This document shows, piece by piece, positions 10,133 to 22,500 of a stretch of DNA of 64,000 bases. The notes beneath the pieces are model-generated. The model worked only from the letters and a program-made list of their open reading frames with translations. It ran no database searches and had not been told where the DNA came from. Position numbers and translations under genes: made by a program. This DNA comes from Anodontia alba (taxonomy: Eukaryota; Mollusca; Bivalvia; Lucinida; Lucinidae). Within the stretch, counting starts at the first letter, position 1, and the number at the start of each line of letters is the position of its first letter. Location: assembly GCA_964016985.1 (NCBI GenBank), contig OZ024825.1, forward strand, positions 30,185,893 through 30,249,892. The letters run 5' to 3'.

Positions 10133-11713
10133 TACTGAAAGGAAAAAGAAACGCAGGGTAAATTTTATTCCTGATTTTCATTCAAGTTCGAAAAAGTTTG
10201 TTAAATATTTACTATGATTACAAAACGGTACATGTATGGAACAAAAGTATCAAATTTCATTGGTTTGTGATCAACAGGTCTCGAGTTATTGAAGTTCATT
10301 GGTAGCTACCCCCCAAATCTTGAAATCAAAATCAAACTGAAAATCAATATCGGGTGTGCCCCCCTCTTGCTGCCCTAATTCTCATTTGGAAAGAGTTAAC
10401 CAAAGCATTGACAGTTCGCATCGGGATGTTATTCCATTCATTGATCAGCGCATTCCTTAATTGCGCGAGAGTTGCGGGGGGGATTACGGCGCTTCCTAAC
10501 CCTTCTGTCCAGCTCATCCCACATGTGCTCTATTCGGGTCAAATCTGGACTGTACGGTGGCCATGCTAGTGGTGCGATGTTATTGTTTGCCAGGAAATCC
10601 TGACAAACTCGGGCAACATGTGGTCGGGCATTGTCCTGCTGCAGAATCAGATTACGTTGTTGCACAAGCGGGACTGCAACAGGACGCAAGATCTCATCCC
10701 TATACCTTACTGCGGTCATATTGCCCGCAACAATAATCAACTATGATTTTATCCCGTGAGCAATGCCTCCCCAGACCATAATGGAGCCACCCCCAAACCG
10801 ATCCCGTTCGACAACACAGGCGTCGGCAAAGCGTTCTCCGCGACGTCGGTACACACGACGTCAACCATCTGCGCGATAGAGAGTGAACCTAGACTCGTCC
10901 GTAATTAGAACTCGTCTCCACTGCCTCATCGGAAATAGCCTGGGCGCATGCGCCGTCAACCACGCCATACGACGCAACCTACGTGCCTGGGTCAGAGGCA
11001 GACCAACGTGTGGACGACGAGCTCGAAGACCAATCTCACGCAATCGACTTCCAACAGTCTTCGGAAAAATTTGTCGATTATGCGTACCTACTGTATTAAG
11101 GGCAGTTTCGGTAGCAGTGAGATGACGATTCCGCAAATGTGCCGGACGGATTGTCCTGTCTTGACATCGCGACGTCACGCGTGGACGCCCAGACCGCGGT
11201 CGGTCTGCTAAATGCCCTGTCTCCCTTAAACGTCTAACAAGACGTTCAATTGTTGAGACGTTAACCTCAAAATGATTGGCAACTTGCTGTTGCCTCTGAC
11301 CCTGCATCAGCAACGCAATTGCCTTACCCCTCTGAACATCAGTCAATCGTACCATGATTGAAAAAAAGTTCAAAGTAGCGTAAAAATGAAAAGAAAAACC
11401 GGTAAAAGAATCGAAGAGCGTTGTGTATCGTTGAAGTGTACCAAATGGTGTGAGGAAATCTTGTGCTGAAGGTTTAAACATGCTTGTTTTGCACGAAATT
11501 TTGGCTTTCCGTATTGTCCGTGCAATGCACTGTGTAGTGCACGGTTGAATGATTTCACACACTGGGTAGATAGCACATCGACCAAAGACTCGTATGCCCG
11601 CGGTTCACATTCACAGGACAATCTGTAAAAGTGTATGGCTATAGTAAACACCGTAAAAATGGTTATAACAAGAAGGAAAAAACTCTACCCTGCGTTTCTT
11701 TTTCCTTTCAGTA
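10133..11713 (-). mobile_element. Tc1-like DNA transposon, 1.58 kb
   Basis: Inverted ends of at least 28 bp start TACTGAAAGGAAAAAGAAAC on both sides. Flanking TA dinucleotides (10131-10132 and 11714-11715) are the target duplication. The size and single transposase are typical of Tc1. The transposase is broken (10344-11355), so this copy is non-autonomous, though its ends are intact and could respond to a transposase supplied in trans. Confidence 0.92.
10344..11355 (-). pseudogene. Tc1 transposase (DD34E), inactivated
   Basis: The start is the ATG at 11355 (MVRLTDVQRGKAIALL). An N-terminal helix-turn-helix follows (QQQVANHFEVNVSTIERLVR), then a GRPR motif. The catalytic triad is visible as ITDESRF, QQDNARPH and TRIEHMWDEL, with 34 residues between the second D and E, the Tc1 signature. 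Two in-frame stops interrupt it: after FTLYRADG (about 10859) and between the GGIAHGIKS region and LIIVAGN (about 10740). A frameshift lies near 10455, where the frame moves from RAIKECADQ to ALINEWNNIPM. The C-terminus ends RRGHTRY at 10344. The family's usual length is about 340 residues, so little besides these breaks is missing. It is a dead copy. Confidence 0.92.
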
Positions 11714-11825
11714 TATGTTTTTGAGCTGAAATAAGAAAAATAATGTATACCCCTGTAAACCCCAGTTTTACTATATAAAAGTGGGGTTTAAGGGGGTAAA
11801 AACTATACAGGCACGTTTTCGTGAT

Positions 11826-12393
11826 GGGTTTGTGTTATATCTGTCTTTAGTTTGTTTGCTTTTCCGTTGGTGTCATTGGAAGGCTATGTTCTGTCATTGC
11901 GGGTCTTCCTGGAAATATTCTATTCTATTATATATATAGAGGCCTTGTTGCGGAAGAAAACGGTGAAGGCACTTGTCAATCTGAGTGCCCATGCGGTTTG
12001 TTCGTTCTTTGCTTTTCATCAAGAGACTCTTACTCGGTTTCTGATGGTCAAATAGTCAATATACTGTAGGCCAGTGCAGTAGCTATGTAAACACTAAACT
12101 AAGGGTTTTATTTCAGGTTGAAAGTCTATTTTTACATTTAAAATCACATGCGTTCAATATTATCAACATTCAGTTTGGACTATTAAGATTAACTGTTCAC
12201 CAGCAAAATGTATACAAAACTAGTCATTCACAGAAGAAGGGAGGTAACTAAATAAGAACAAGATGTTGTTTGGTTCTTTACATGAAGCAAGTATTTATCT
12301 GTTCTTTTATTGGTCTCTTGTGCAGCACAGACAAGAAACTGTCACAATTTTAACCATTTTGACTGAGCATGTTTTGATGTTAAGATGATATGG
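11826..12393. other. No gene recognised
   Basis: AT-rich sequence; ORFs on both strands are short and not protein-like. Confidence 0.5.
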
Positions 12394-12592
12394 AGTTGTA
12401 ATGCTGTATTTACCCTGTTTAAGTATTTGGACAGAGAGACCTAGGCAAGCAGTGTAGAACAACATCAAATACTGCTGAATGATCAGAGATTGCACTGTTT
12501 GCTATACAACCACCAATATTTAGTACATCTCAAAGTAGTCAAATGGTACTGTTCAAGTTTTAGGAGAAGTATGGTCAGGAGCTGAGGTGTCT
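12394..12592. repeat. Diverged HP-G element
   Basis: CTGTATTTACCCTGTTTAAG begins it and AGTTTTAGGAGAAGTATGGT ends it. The core around GCAGTGTAGAAC and GATTGCACTGTTTGCTATAC is eroded. Confidence 0.55.
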
Positions 12593-12759
12593 GAATATCT
12601 AGGTTTAATACAGTATGTGTTTTTATATCACATATCTTGATTTATGTACACGAGTTGGCCCAGGTTCACATCAGTAATCCTGGTTTATTCCAGCATGCAT
12701 CCAGCATCCAAACAGGAAGTCTGTGCACTCCTACAATCTGAGGGCTACACCAAGGGAAA

Positions 12760-13980
12760 TAACTCTGGCAATAAAGTTTATTCACTAAACATCTAAGTAA
12801 AATTTCAAGAAAATGTCTTCAAGCACTATTTTGTACTTTTTTATATATTTTTTGACAGGTATATAACCTTGTAGTAAAGATAGACAACACTTGGAGGACA
12901 GAATTTTGATAGCAATGATAGTAACATTTACTTCTAATCATTTGTTGTCATTACTTACAAATCTGACTTATTGCAGATTTTTTTTTATGATTCTTTACAG
13001 AAGCATGGCTTGAAAAGGCAGAAAACCCCAAAGAGGGACATATTTTATTGTTAACCCTTGTCATGCTGAATAAATTAAGAAGCCACACCCACTTCTAAGT
13101 TTCAGACAATCAGATTGCTTGATCAAGGTTGTTAAATCAAATTCACATGCTTGACAAACAGTGCAGATCTGGATCAGCTGGCTTCTACAGAAGCCAACTG
13201 ATCTGGATTTGCACTGTTTGTAAAGGCGGGGTATATCTGGCTCAGTAGGACAAGGGTTAAATCAGGGCATCAACACATTGTCACTTTAATCATTTGGTGT
13301 AACTTTCAAGAAAATCACTTATTTATAACTGAATTTGTGAGGATCTTTTTATGGTTTTATACATGTATATATAGCCCCTGGGTATGGGCAGACATCAGCC
13401 AAGTGATAAACTTTTGATAGTAACAGAAGCTTTGGTCACTTCAATTAGTTTTTGTACATTAGTTCTGCCAGGAAAAAACACTTTTAAATAGAATTTATAC
13501 AGTTTTATTATAAGGGTATACAGCCCAGAGCAGAGGCAGAAAACCCCAGGGGACAACCTTTTTTATCATTAAGTTTTTTTTGGACTTTAATTATCTGTGC
13601 AAGTTTCAGGAAAAATGCGTTTGACTGACTTTAAGTGGACTTATACATGTATCCCGCCTGAAGGTAGTAGCAGACAACATCCCAGAGACAAAATTTCAGT
13701 TGTGACAGTAAGCTTTGGTTACTTCAATTATCCAGAAAAAAAAAAAAAAAAAAAAAAAAAAAACACTTTCAAATGAGATGTTATATACAATACAAATTCT
13801 TTATTGGCATGAAACATATTACAATGCTTTTCGCCAAATATATATACTTCAAGCAAGTGGATATACATATTTCAACATATACATCATAATTTTATATAGG
13901 GACAGGGACAGACAAACCCACAATTTTTATCATTACAGAAAGCTTTTGTCACTAAGCCTTCAACTCAAGTGAGCTAAAAT
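12760..13980 (+). repeat. Dispersed repeat with about three diverged units
   Basis: Recurring blocks are GGGCAGACATC..GATAAA..TTGATAGTAACAG, then GCTTTGGTCACTTCAATTA, then a GGAAAAA..CTTTTAAAT stretch. Similar blocks lie near 12890, 13400 and 13680. An A27-like tract sits at 13735-13762. HP-B copy 3 is inserted into the array. Confidence 0.5.
13051..13260 (+). repeat. HP-B hairpin element, copy 3
   Basis: The ends are TTAACCCTTGTCATGCTGAA and CAGTAGGACAAGGGTTAA. The core CAGATCTGGATCAGCTGGCT has a complementary right arm. Confidence 0.8.
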
Positions 13981-14029
13981 TACATCTGAGTACAAGGCAG
14001 CATCATAATTACATTTATAACTAGAAATG

Positions 14030-14500
14030 TGTTTGTGAAATTCTGTTCCCCCAACTATATGCTTGTCCCTCTAAAATGAAGTTAAAAAGATTTTCCAATG
14101 CTAAAATACCCAAGTCTGAAAGAGGGCAAAATTTGATCAAATATTCAAGTTCATCAAAAATTAATCAGGGCATCTACACATTGGCTCCAAACTGCTTGCA
14201 ATATTTCATGAGCCTAACTCAAGTGGTTCCACAGATAATTTGCTAACAAAATTTTCATGTTCTAAAGTGCCCAAGTCTGAAAAGGGGCCTAACTCTAACA
14301 TGAAAAATCTGACAGAAAAGAAAAAAAAGTGTGTCAGCTACTTTTTCATTAGCAACTCAGATATGAAATTTCAAAATCCTAGCATACATGGTTCCAAAGA
14401 TATGAGCAGTCTCAAAAGCGTGAAGTTCAGATGGACAAACAAATGGACAAGCCCAAAGCAATATGCCCTCCCAACTTCTTCTAAGTTGGGGGCATAAACA
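14030..14500 (+). repeat. Dispersed repeat with A/T-rich units
   Basis: Two related units hold TTCATGTTCTAAAGTGCCCA-like and CCCAAGTCTGAAAAGGGGCC boxes (14111 and 14272). The stretch ends with CCCTCCCAACTTCTTCTAAG and GTTGGGGGCATA, an end also echoed at 49190-49450. Confidence 0.5.
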
Positions 14501-14747
14501 TAAAAGTCAATCAGGGACAGGACTTAAAAACCAACAAATCTTATCTACTCACAAATATGTAATATACATGGTAACATAGATTTTTGTCATTTATACGTCT
14601 ACATAGACACAATATGAAACTGTACCATATCTTATTTTCTATCTTTCTTTTTATTTTTATTGTTAAATAGTAGGCATTATATCACAGACCCTAAAACAGA
14701 CAATATTTCTGACAGCATAGGTCTATATAAGAGTGGTTATCAGGTTA

Positions 14748-14992
14748 ATAGTTTTCTTATTTCTCCACAAAAAAATATGTTGTGGGTACTCATTAGAAGC
14801 GCCTCACTGAGGCGCTTCTAATGGGTACCCACAACATATGTTTTTGCACAAAAAACATATGTTGTGGGTACTCATTAGAAGCACCTCGCCAAGGTGCTTC
14901 TAATGGTACCCACAACATATGTTTTCATGGAGAAATAAGAAAAATATCAATACTTTTGGATTGAAAAAAGCGCTTTAACTAGAGCTATGTGA
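14748..14992. repeat. HP-A element with doubled central hairpin
   Basis: Two successive palindromes, each GTGGGTACTCATTAGAAGC plus complement (14776-14838 and 14859-14924), lie between one pair of outer arms. The outer arms are TTTCTTATTTCTCCAC and TCATGGAGAAATAAGAAAAA, and the right end is TAACTAGAGCTATG. Confidence 0.8.
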
Positions 14993-15099
14993 CAGTAAGA
15001 CATACTCGTACGAAGTTTGATACAGTAAGGCTATGATCTTGGACTGGATGCAAGCTCTTCAGTACATGTATTACATAGTTCCAGGTAAGGCATTGCTTT

Positions 15100-15160
15100 T
15101 TGTTTGTTTTTTTTTGTTTGTTTTTTGTTGTTGTTTTTTTTTCAAACAAAACTTATTGAT
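15100..15160 (+). repeat. TTTG/TTG low-complexity tract
   Basis: Repeated TTTGTTTG, TTGTTG and poly-T runs directly precede the next HP-A element. Confidence 0.8.
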
Positions 15161-15302
15161 ATTTTTCTTAGTTCTCCATGAAAACATTGTGGGGCACTCA
15201 GTAGAAGCATCTTGTCTAGGCATTCAAAACATATGTTTCATGGACAAATAAGAAAAAATATGAATACTTTCTGGTTGAAAAAGCACCTATCTGGAGTTAT
15301 TA
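15149..15302. repeat. HP-A element, collapsed core
   Basis: Arms TATTTTTCTTAGTTCTCCAT and CATGGACAAATAAGAAAAAA flank a shortened core (GGCACTCAGTAGAAGCATC). The right end is CACCTATCTGGAGTTAT. Confidence 0.65.
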
Positions 15303-15312
15303 TTATTGCATG

Positions 15313-15573
15313 CATTGTGAAAACATGCCTATTCAAATATACTGAAAATTTTACCACCAAAACATGAAAATTTTCAGATAAAAAATTATGATATTTCTCA
15401 TCAAAACATAGATTGTGGGTATTCATCAGAACTGCCTCAATGAGGTGGTTCTAATGCATACCTACAATTTATGTTTTTGAGCAGAAATAAGAAAAAATAA
15501 TGTATACCCCTGTAAACCCCTGTTTTACTATATAAAAGTGGTGTCAAAATTATATAGACATGTTCTTGTGTTG
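15313..15573 (+). repeat. HP-C element, copy 2
   Basis: CATTGTGAAAACATGCCTAT begins it and ACATGTTCTTGTG ends it. The core is GTGGGTATTCATCAGAACTG with CAGTTCTAATGCATACC-like complement. The conserved right arm is CCCCTGTAAACCCCTGTTTT. Confidence 0.8.
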
Positions 15574-16094
15574 TATATTCTCTAGCCTATGACAGCCATG
15601 CTGTGAAAACAGAATTCCAAGTAGGAGAGAGCAAATCTCCCAACATTTTCCTGTGATGTGTCATTCATTTGATGCACCGTTTTTGCAGCTCTCTGAATCT
15701 AAGAAGGGTTTTTTTTTTTACTAGTTTCCTTTCATCCTCATATCTAAAGCCGTTGTACTTGGAGAAATAAAGAAAATTTTCACTTAAATGATACTCTATA
15801 AAGACATGCAGTGTCATTGTGCCTCATGAAATAATTAAAATTTCCTTCAAACCAATAAAAAGAATCCCTTCAAACAGAAATAATCTTGTGACTTATTTGT
15901 CCAGCATAGACCCAGATTAGTTTGCTCAGCTGCACAGTCTGATCCAGATCTATGCTGACAATGCATATTTTTACAAACTTCATACACTGTTCAGCTGCTG
16001 CCATAGATCCTGATCAGACTGTAAATGTGCAGACTGATATAACATGAGAAAACTTTTATAGTCAAGAAGTCAGCTCTTTTACCTTCCCTGTACT
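15574..16094. other. No gene; partial hairpin remnants
   Basis: Mostly unassigned sequence. At 15901-16045 decayed pieces such as AGCATAGACCCAGATTAGT and GATCCAGATCTATGCTGAC pair with one another, recalling the cores of the HP families. Confidence 0.4.
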
Positions 16095-16190
16095 TGAAAC
16101 CTATCAAATATGGAGCTACTCTTAAAGGAAAGAATTTGCTCCCACAGGGAGCAAATTCTTTCCTTTAAGAGGAGCCCCAACGAAAACTGC
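16095..16190. repeat. HP-I element, copy 2
   Basis: The perfect hairpin TAAAGGAAAGAATTTGCTCC, then CACA, then its complement lies at 16133-16174. The arms are CTACTC and GAGGAGC. Confidence 0.75.
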
Positions 16191-16357
16191 AGTAATGGTA
16201 GTCAGAAAATGAAAGAAAGTATGGACAAAAGGCAAATATTTCCCATGCCAGAGTAATCTCCCTTGGTGGTGTATCCTTTCCCTAAAACTGAGTTTGCAAT
16301 GGGCTCCGACTTGATCAAGAATTATAAATTTAATGAAATATCATAACAGTTCCATGA

Positions 16358-16515
16358 TCATGCTCCATGAATGGCATTTCCATCAACATGAACTTTATGA
16401 ATACAGACAAAATGATCATATCCAGATTCTATGGTAAACCGTAAATGAACAACTTCAGTGTTAGGTTTCAAGTCTATTTCTTCTATCTGCCACTGACCAT
16501 CTGTCTTTGTTAACT
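16358..16515 (-). CDS. IFT25: IFT25 coding exon 4 (last)
   Basis: The acceptor is TTTATTTTAG| at 16517-16516. It completes a Glu codon split with exon 3, runs LTKTDGQWQIEEIDLKPNT.. to ..DGNAIHGA and stops with TGA at 16360-16358. It aligns with the family's C-terminal GQLQNEE..LRFIIVSAFDHFA segment. Confidence 0.93.
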
Positions 16516-19500
16516 CTAAAATAAACAAAGAAATAATCAAATAACTAGAAATTGTGTTTGTAAGACGCTATGCTCTCAACCATATGCTTGCCTCTATAGA
16601 AAATATCACAAGAATAAACAACTAACTGTATTATGGACAGGTTTTTCAAGGCAATAGCTTAAACAGTTTTTCAAGAAATCTTCCTTACAAGATTACTGTA
16701 AACTGCTAAAATTTTAAAAGGGACATTACTCAAGAAAAAAATCGAAAGTTTTTCAAAAAGTTAATCAGGTCATCTACTCATCATCCCATATCAGCCTGTC
16801 ATGTTTCAAGGTAATAGCTTAAACAATTTTCGAAAAATCTTGCTTACAAGGTGCATTTCCCAAATTTTCAAAGGGCTGTAACTCAAGAAAAAAATTCCAG
16901 AATCTTTCAAAAGATCAGGTCATCTACTAATCATTCCTTCTTGTCAGCCTGTCAAGTTTCAAGACAACATTTAAAATAGTTTTTTTTAGATATCTTGCAT
17001 ACAAGGTTAAAATGTCCAAAGTTTCAAAGGGCAATATTTCAAGAAAACTTTTCAGAATTTTTTCAAAAGTTGGCTACCTCATCTACGTATCATTCCTTAT
17101 CAACCTGTAAAGTTTTAAGGCAATAGCTAAAACAGTTTTCGAGATATCTTGCTTAAAATGTTTATATGCCCAAATTTTCAAAGGGCCATTACTCAAGAAA
17201 TTTTTTTCAGAATGTTTTCAAAAGTTAATCAGGCCATCTACTCATCATCCCCTATCACCATTTTAAGTTTCAATGTAAGAGCTCTAACAGTTTTTGAGAT
17301 ATATCGCTTACAAGATTTCATTGCAATTTTTTTTGCAAAGGTGCATCACTCAAAGAAGGGACATAAACCTGATAAGAATTTTTGACCCCAGGGCTATAAT
17401 TTGAACAATCTTGGTAGAGGTCCACAAGATAAAGCTACAGACTAAATATCAAAGGCCTGGGCTTTCTAGTTCAGACAAGAAGATATTTAAAGTTTTGCCT
17501 ATCAGAGTCTATGTACAAGCATTTGAACTTTCCATAAAAAAGGTCAAGGTCAACCAGAGCTTATCATTTTTTTCAAACTTTATTGGGCCCATGTCAGCAG
17601 TACTGCATACCAAGACCAAGGGCCATTGGTCCTTTGGATCTGGCCAAGAAGATTTTTAAAGGTTTTTTACCATAAGTGAGCATGGTGGCCATCTTGGTCA
17701 AGACCCAGATGCAGAGAACAAACTTTCGTTCCCTCTACCAATTGAGGCTCCATGTAACATTTGGCTTTAATTGGCCTAGTGGTTTCTGAGGAGAAGCCAT
17801 TTGAAGCGTTTTCCCTATATGAAAAACAAGTGACCCCTGGGTTGGGGCCATTTTGGACCCCAGGGCTATAATTTAAACAGTCTTTTTTCTTTCTTATTCT
17901 TTTTTTTTTTTTATTTTTGTCAATCTCACCCATGAATCTGTACATCAGATGTAAAATAAACATGTAAACACTCAGCCTAGTTTTAAGGAGTTTTGTTAAT
18001 ACATGTACGAGGGATGTTCGAAATGAATTGCTTATTTCTATCTGGAGACTTCAAATTTCAAGTTAACCCAAAAGTACTCATTTCATGCCCTCGAAGTACT
18101 CCCCGTGGCTAGAAATGCAAAGTTTCAGCCGAAGTATCCACTTCTTGAAGACGTCACGGTATGCTGATTTGGGCACAGTAATAAGGTACTGATGAATGGC
18201 AGATCCAAGTGCCTGTCGGGACTGGTATTTCCACCCAGCAAGGAATGCTTTCAATTTCGGAAACAAAAAGAAATCACATGGGGTAAGGTCTGGGGAATAC
18301 GGGGGGTGAGGTAAAACAGTTACTTTTTTTTCTTTCTTCAAAAACGCCGTAACTATTGCGGAGGTATGAGCTGAGGCATTGTCATGTAGAAGAAGGACAT
18401 GTTTAAAACCAGTGGCAGGGCGTCGTTTCTGATAATACTTTTTCAGTTTCTTCAGTACTACGTCTTTGTAGTACTTTCCGGTGATGCTTTTGCCCTTTTT
18501 CACTAGCACTTTTATTGCGACTCCTTCACCAGAGAAGAAGATTGCATACAAAACCTTCTTTGTACTCAAAGAACGTTTGGCAATTATTGGGCGTTTGCTG
18601 TGTTTAGTGGCCCAGATCTTATTGCTAACCTTTCTGTCGGGCTCAAAATAATGGACCCAGGTTTCATCACCTGTGACGACATTGGCAAACTGCTTTTTGT
18701 CATATTTTGGAAACATTTGAAGCAGCTTTTTGGCCACTTTAACCCGTTGCCTCTTTTGCTCGTCAGTCAACAGATGTGGCACCCATCTAGCAGAAATCTT
18801 TCTGACTTTCAAATGCTTCTTCAAAATAAGGTGAACTGTTGATAGTGATATGCCTACCTTTCGTGCAATATCACGAACTGTAAATCTGGCATCTCCTTCA
18901 ATGATTTCCTTTATTTTGGAAACAATTTCTTTACGAGATGCAGATTTTGGCCTACCTGATTTCTGTGCATTTTTGATGGACTCTACACCAGACTCAAATT
19001 TCTTTTTCCACCGCCGAACTGTGTCATAAGACACACAAGAAGGTCCAAAAGCAGTAGAAATTTCAGTCATCAGCTTCTTCAAAGAACAACCAAGTTTTGA
19101 GCGAGCTTTGATGTAAGCCCGTATTTCATCTTTTTTGTCGGCGCTTCTACCAACCATTTTTACTGCAGTGGTCAATGACTGCGTGTATTCAAATGGCAAA
19201 TTTTATGTCTTACACTTAGTCTAACATGTACATTTATACACCATTGTGCAGATATTGAATAGCCCTATACAGGTATGTATTGGTTTTTATCGTGCCCCAT
19301 GTGGATATCGAGCTACAGGACAATAAGCAATTCATTTCGAACATCCCTCGTATGTATGCTTTAATATTATCACTTACTACTTGTTGCAATAAGCCATAAA
19401 ATGAAATGGGATACACTTGATTAAATACATGATTATGTACACTGTGGTCAGTCTCATTAAACCATCTGTGAGATAAGGTCATAATGATTATTGCGACAAA

Positions 19501-22500
19501 TTATTTGTTGAGAAGTTTTAAATTTCTCGTCTGATCACTTGAGATTTGAAATTCATCAACAATCTATACTTATGGATGTATGTATATATTTGAAATCTTG
19601 TAGTACTGTAATTAAGTGTGTGTTTGAGGTAGGGTCAGTGTTCAAATCCATCTTACTTCAGTGATGTAAATACATGTACATTTGTACCTTGACCATTCAG
19701 TGTTTAAAGAGATTTCTTATATTTCGTTTTGGTAAGATACTACATTGATCCATTGCAAACAATTGTTACAAGGGATTTCTCCATTTCCCATCTCAATTTA
19801 ATACATGAATCCTGACTTCCAACAAGCATGTAATTACAATCAATCAGCTACTTTGTTCATTTGTGAGTTTGTGTAAAATATATAAATACTGAGGGCCTCA
19901 TGGAAGATTAACTATTACATATGTTTAATATGTACAGTATGTGCTAAATGTATTAACCCTCTATAATTAAAGTCTTTACCTACTTACTTACTTACTGAGG
20001 TCCACAAGATAAGGTGACATACCATATATTAAAGGCCTGGGCTTGTTTCAGACAAGAAGATTTTTAAAGTTTTGCCTATAGGAGTCCATGTAAAAACGGT
20101 TAAGGTCAACCCAAGCTTATCATTTTTTCAAACTTTATTGGGCCCATGTCCCCAATGCTGCATGCCAAGCATCAGACTCATGGGCCCTGGAGAAGAAGAC
20201 TTTTAAAGGATTTTTACCATATATGGGTGTGGTGGGCACATTGATCATGTGACCCAGATGCAGCCAATAAACTTTCATTCCCCCTACTCATTGAGGCTCC
20301 ATGTGAAATTTGGCTTTGATTGGCCCAGGTGGCTTCTGAAGAAAAGACATTTGAAGTGTTTTCACTATATGAGTCTATGAAAAACAAGTGACCTCTGGGG
20401 CAGGGCCATTTTTGACCCCTGGGCTATAATTTGAACAGTCTTCGTAAAGATCCACAAGATAAAGCAACATACTGAATATCAAAGGTCTGGGCCTTCTAGT
20501 TTCAGATAGGAAGATTTTTAAAGTTTTGCCTATAAGAGTCTATGAAGAAAATTTGACCTTTCAGTGAAAAAAGTCACCGTAAGTTTATAATTTTTACAAG
20601 TTTTATTGGGCCAAAATATCCCAAATACTGCATACCAAGCCCCAGGGCCATTGGCCCTTTTGTTCCCAAGTGGAAGATTTTTAAATGGTTTTTACTATAT
20701 ATGGGCATAGCAGCAATATTGGTCAGGTGACCCAGATGTGGCGATTAATTTTTTGTTCCCCTTGCCCATGGAGACTCCATATGAAATTTGGCTTTGATTG
20801 GCCTGTTGGCTACTGAGGAGATGTTTGAAGAGTGTGGATGACGGACGAAGAGGCGATGGACAGATGGACAACGGAGTCTGCATATACTATAGGCTCATCT
20901 AGGAGCCTAAAGGCTCAGGTTATCTAAAAAAGAGTCACATAGCTATCAGTTGTGCTTACTAAAGGTCACATAATACCCACTTTCTTACAATGGACAGACT
21001 GGCAGTTGGACGGCTGGACAAACAGACGTCGAACATGAAACCATTGTATATACAGTTGAACTTCAATGGCTCGAACACCTTTGGAACCATGGAAATTCAT
21101 TCGAGACATGGGTAGTTCGCGCCACTGAGGGTTAATTATGGCACCAGTTCAGGAAGCAAATAGCAATAATTTAGGGAAATCTTTTCAATTTTCTACACAA
21201 TGATTGTATGTTGAGTTTACTCATTAGAATCACCTCAATGAGGCAATTCTATTGAGTACACACAACATACAATTCCATGATAAAATAAGAAAAAATCCCT
21301 AAATATTTGTTTTCTTGAGCTATTGGAAGAATTTTGCAGGGACAAAAAAAAGAGGTCGAATCATCCACGGTAAACGAGCCATCCATGTTCGAGCCATTGA
21401 GGTTATACTGGCACATCATCACTAGCAGGTGTGCATCTGGCAGATAAAACGATTTTGAGATATTAATAGCACAGCAGGACTAAGGATGGATGGACAGACA
21501 TCTCTACATGTAAACCTGTTTATTCAGCGACTTTATCTAAGCAGATATGACAAGTCCTCTGCTTTTTTTTTTTTTTTTTTTAATCAATAGCCATATAAAT
21601 ACAATTACACCATGAAGTCTCACTCAGTGTGTGTTTAAGTGTGTTTTCAAACAAAACGTACACTGGAACTGCTTTATTAAATGGTTCATTATAAATGTTG
21701 TATCCAAAAAATATGTATAGAGTATACATGTATATAAAAAAATGACCATTTGTGTAGCAAAACAAAAAAGGTTATATAGAAAAATAACTATAAATGGTCA
21801 TTTTTCTATATAATCTTGTATTTTTTATACATGTTGGTTGGATAAGAGTTTAATGGCCCAGTCAACACATTAAGGTCAAGTCGAGCTTGTCAGTCTACCT
21901 AACCACACTTTACATGGGCATGCTTAGTCCTTCGCGGTTAACCAGTACTTGTTCATATTCTTTCATCAGAAACTGACAACTGCCCTTCTTGAATCAGCAG
22001 AATTGGGAGAATGATCATAGATGGTGCCCAGCTCAGTAGTTCAGTAGGCAGACATAGAAGGCCCTCTTCAGACTGCTTGGATGCACAGGCAGTTCTGGAT
22101 TTTCACTGTCTGTACAACTCATCATTATGAAAACATGTCTATTCAAATATACTGAAAACTTTACCACCAAAAAATGAAAATTTCCAGATAAAAATTTTTT
22201 GATATTTTTCATATTTCTGCTCAAAACATAGATTGTGGGTACTCATTAGAACTGCCTCGGCGAGGTGGTTCTAATGAGTACCTACAATCTATATTTTTGA
22301 GCAGAATAAAAAAATAATGTATACCTCTGTAAACGCCATTTTTACTATATAAAAGTGGGGTTTAAGGGGGTCAAAATTATATAGGTATGTTTTCGTGATG
22401 TAAGGCCCTTTTTACATGTTGGCATCACATCAGATATGTTTCCTTTTTTTTCTCCTAAAAGATTTTATTTAGTTTTTCAATGCATCCTATCTCAATCTGT

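Larger units (their letters stand above)
9968..11825 (+). repeat. HP-C element interrupted by Tc1
   Basis: The left part (9968-10132) starts CATTACGAAAACATGCCTAT and holds the palindrome CTCGTTATAACCGCCTCGCC with its complement. The right part (11714-11825) resumes with TATGTTTTTGAGCTGAAATA and ends GCACGTTTTCGTGATG. Joined, they match the uninterrupted copies at 22123-22400 and 55642-55919, so the Tc1 element was inserted later. Confidence 0.85.

Noticed and set aside
10883..11211. Plus-strand ORFs within the Tc1 element
   Set aside because: They are shadows of the minus-strand transposase.
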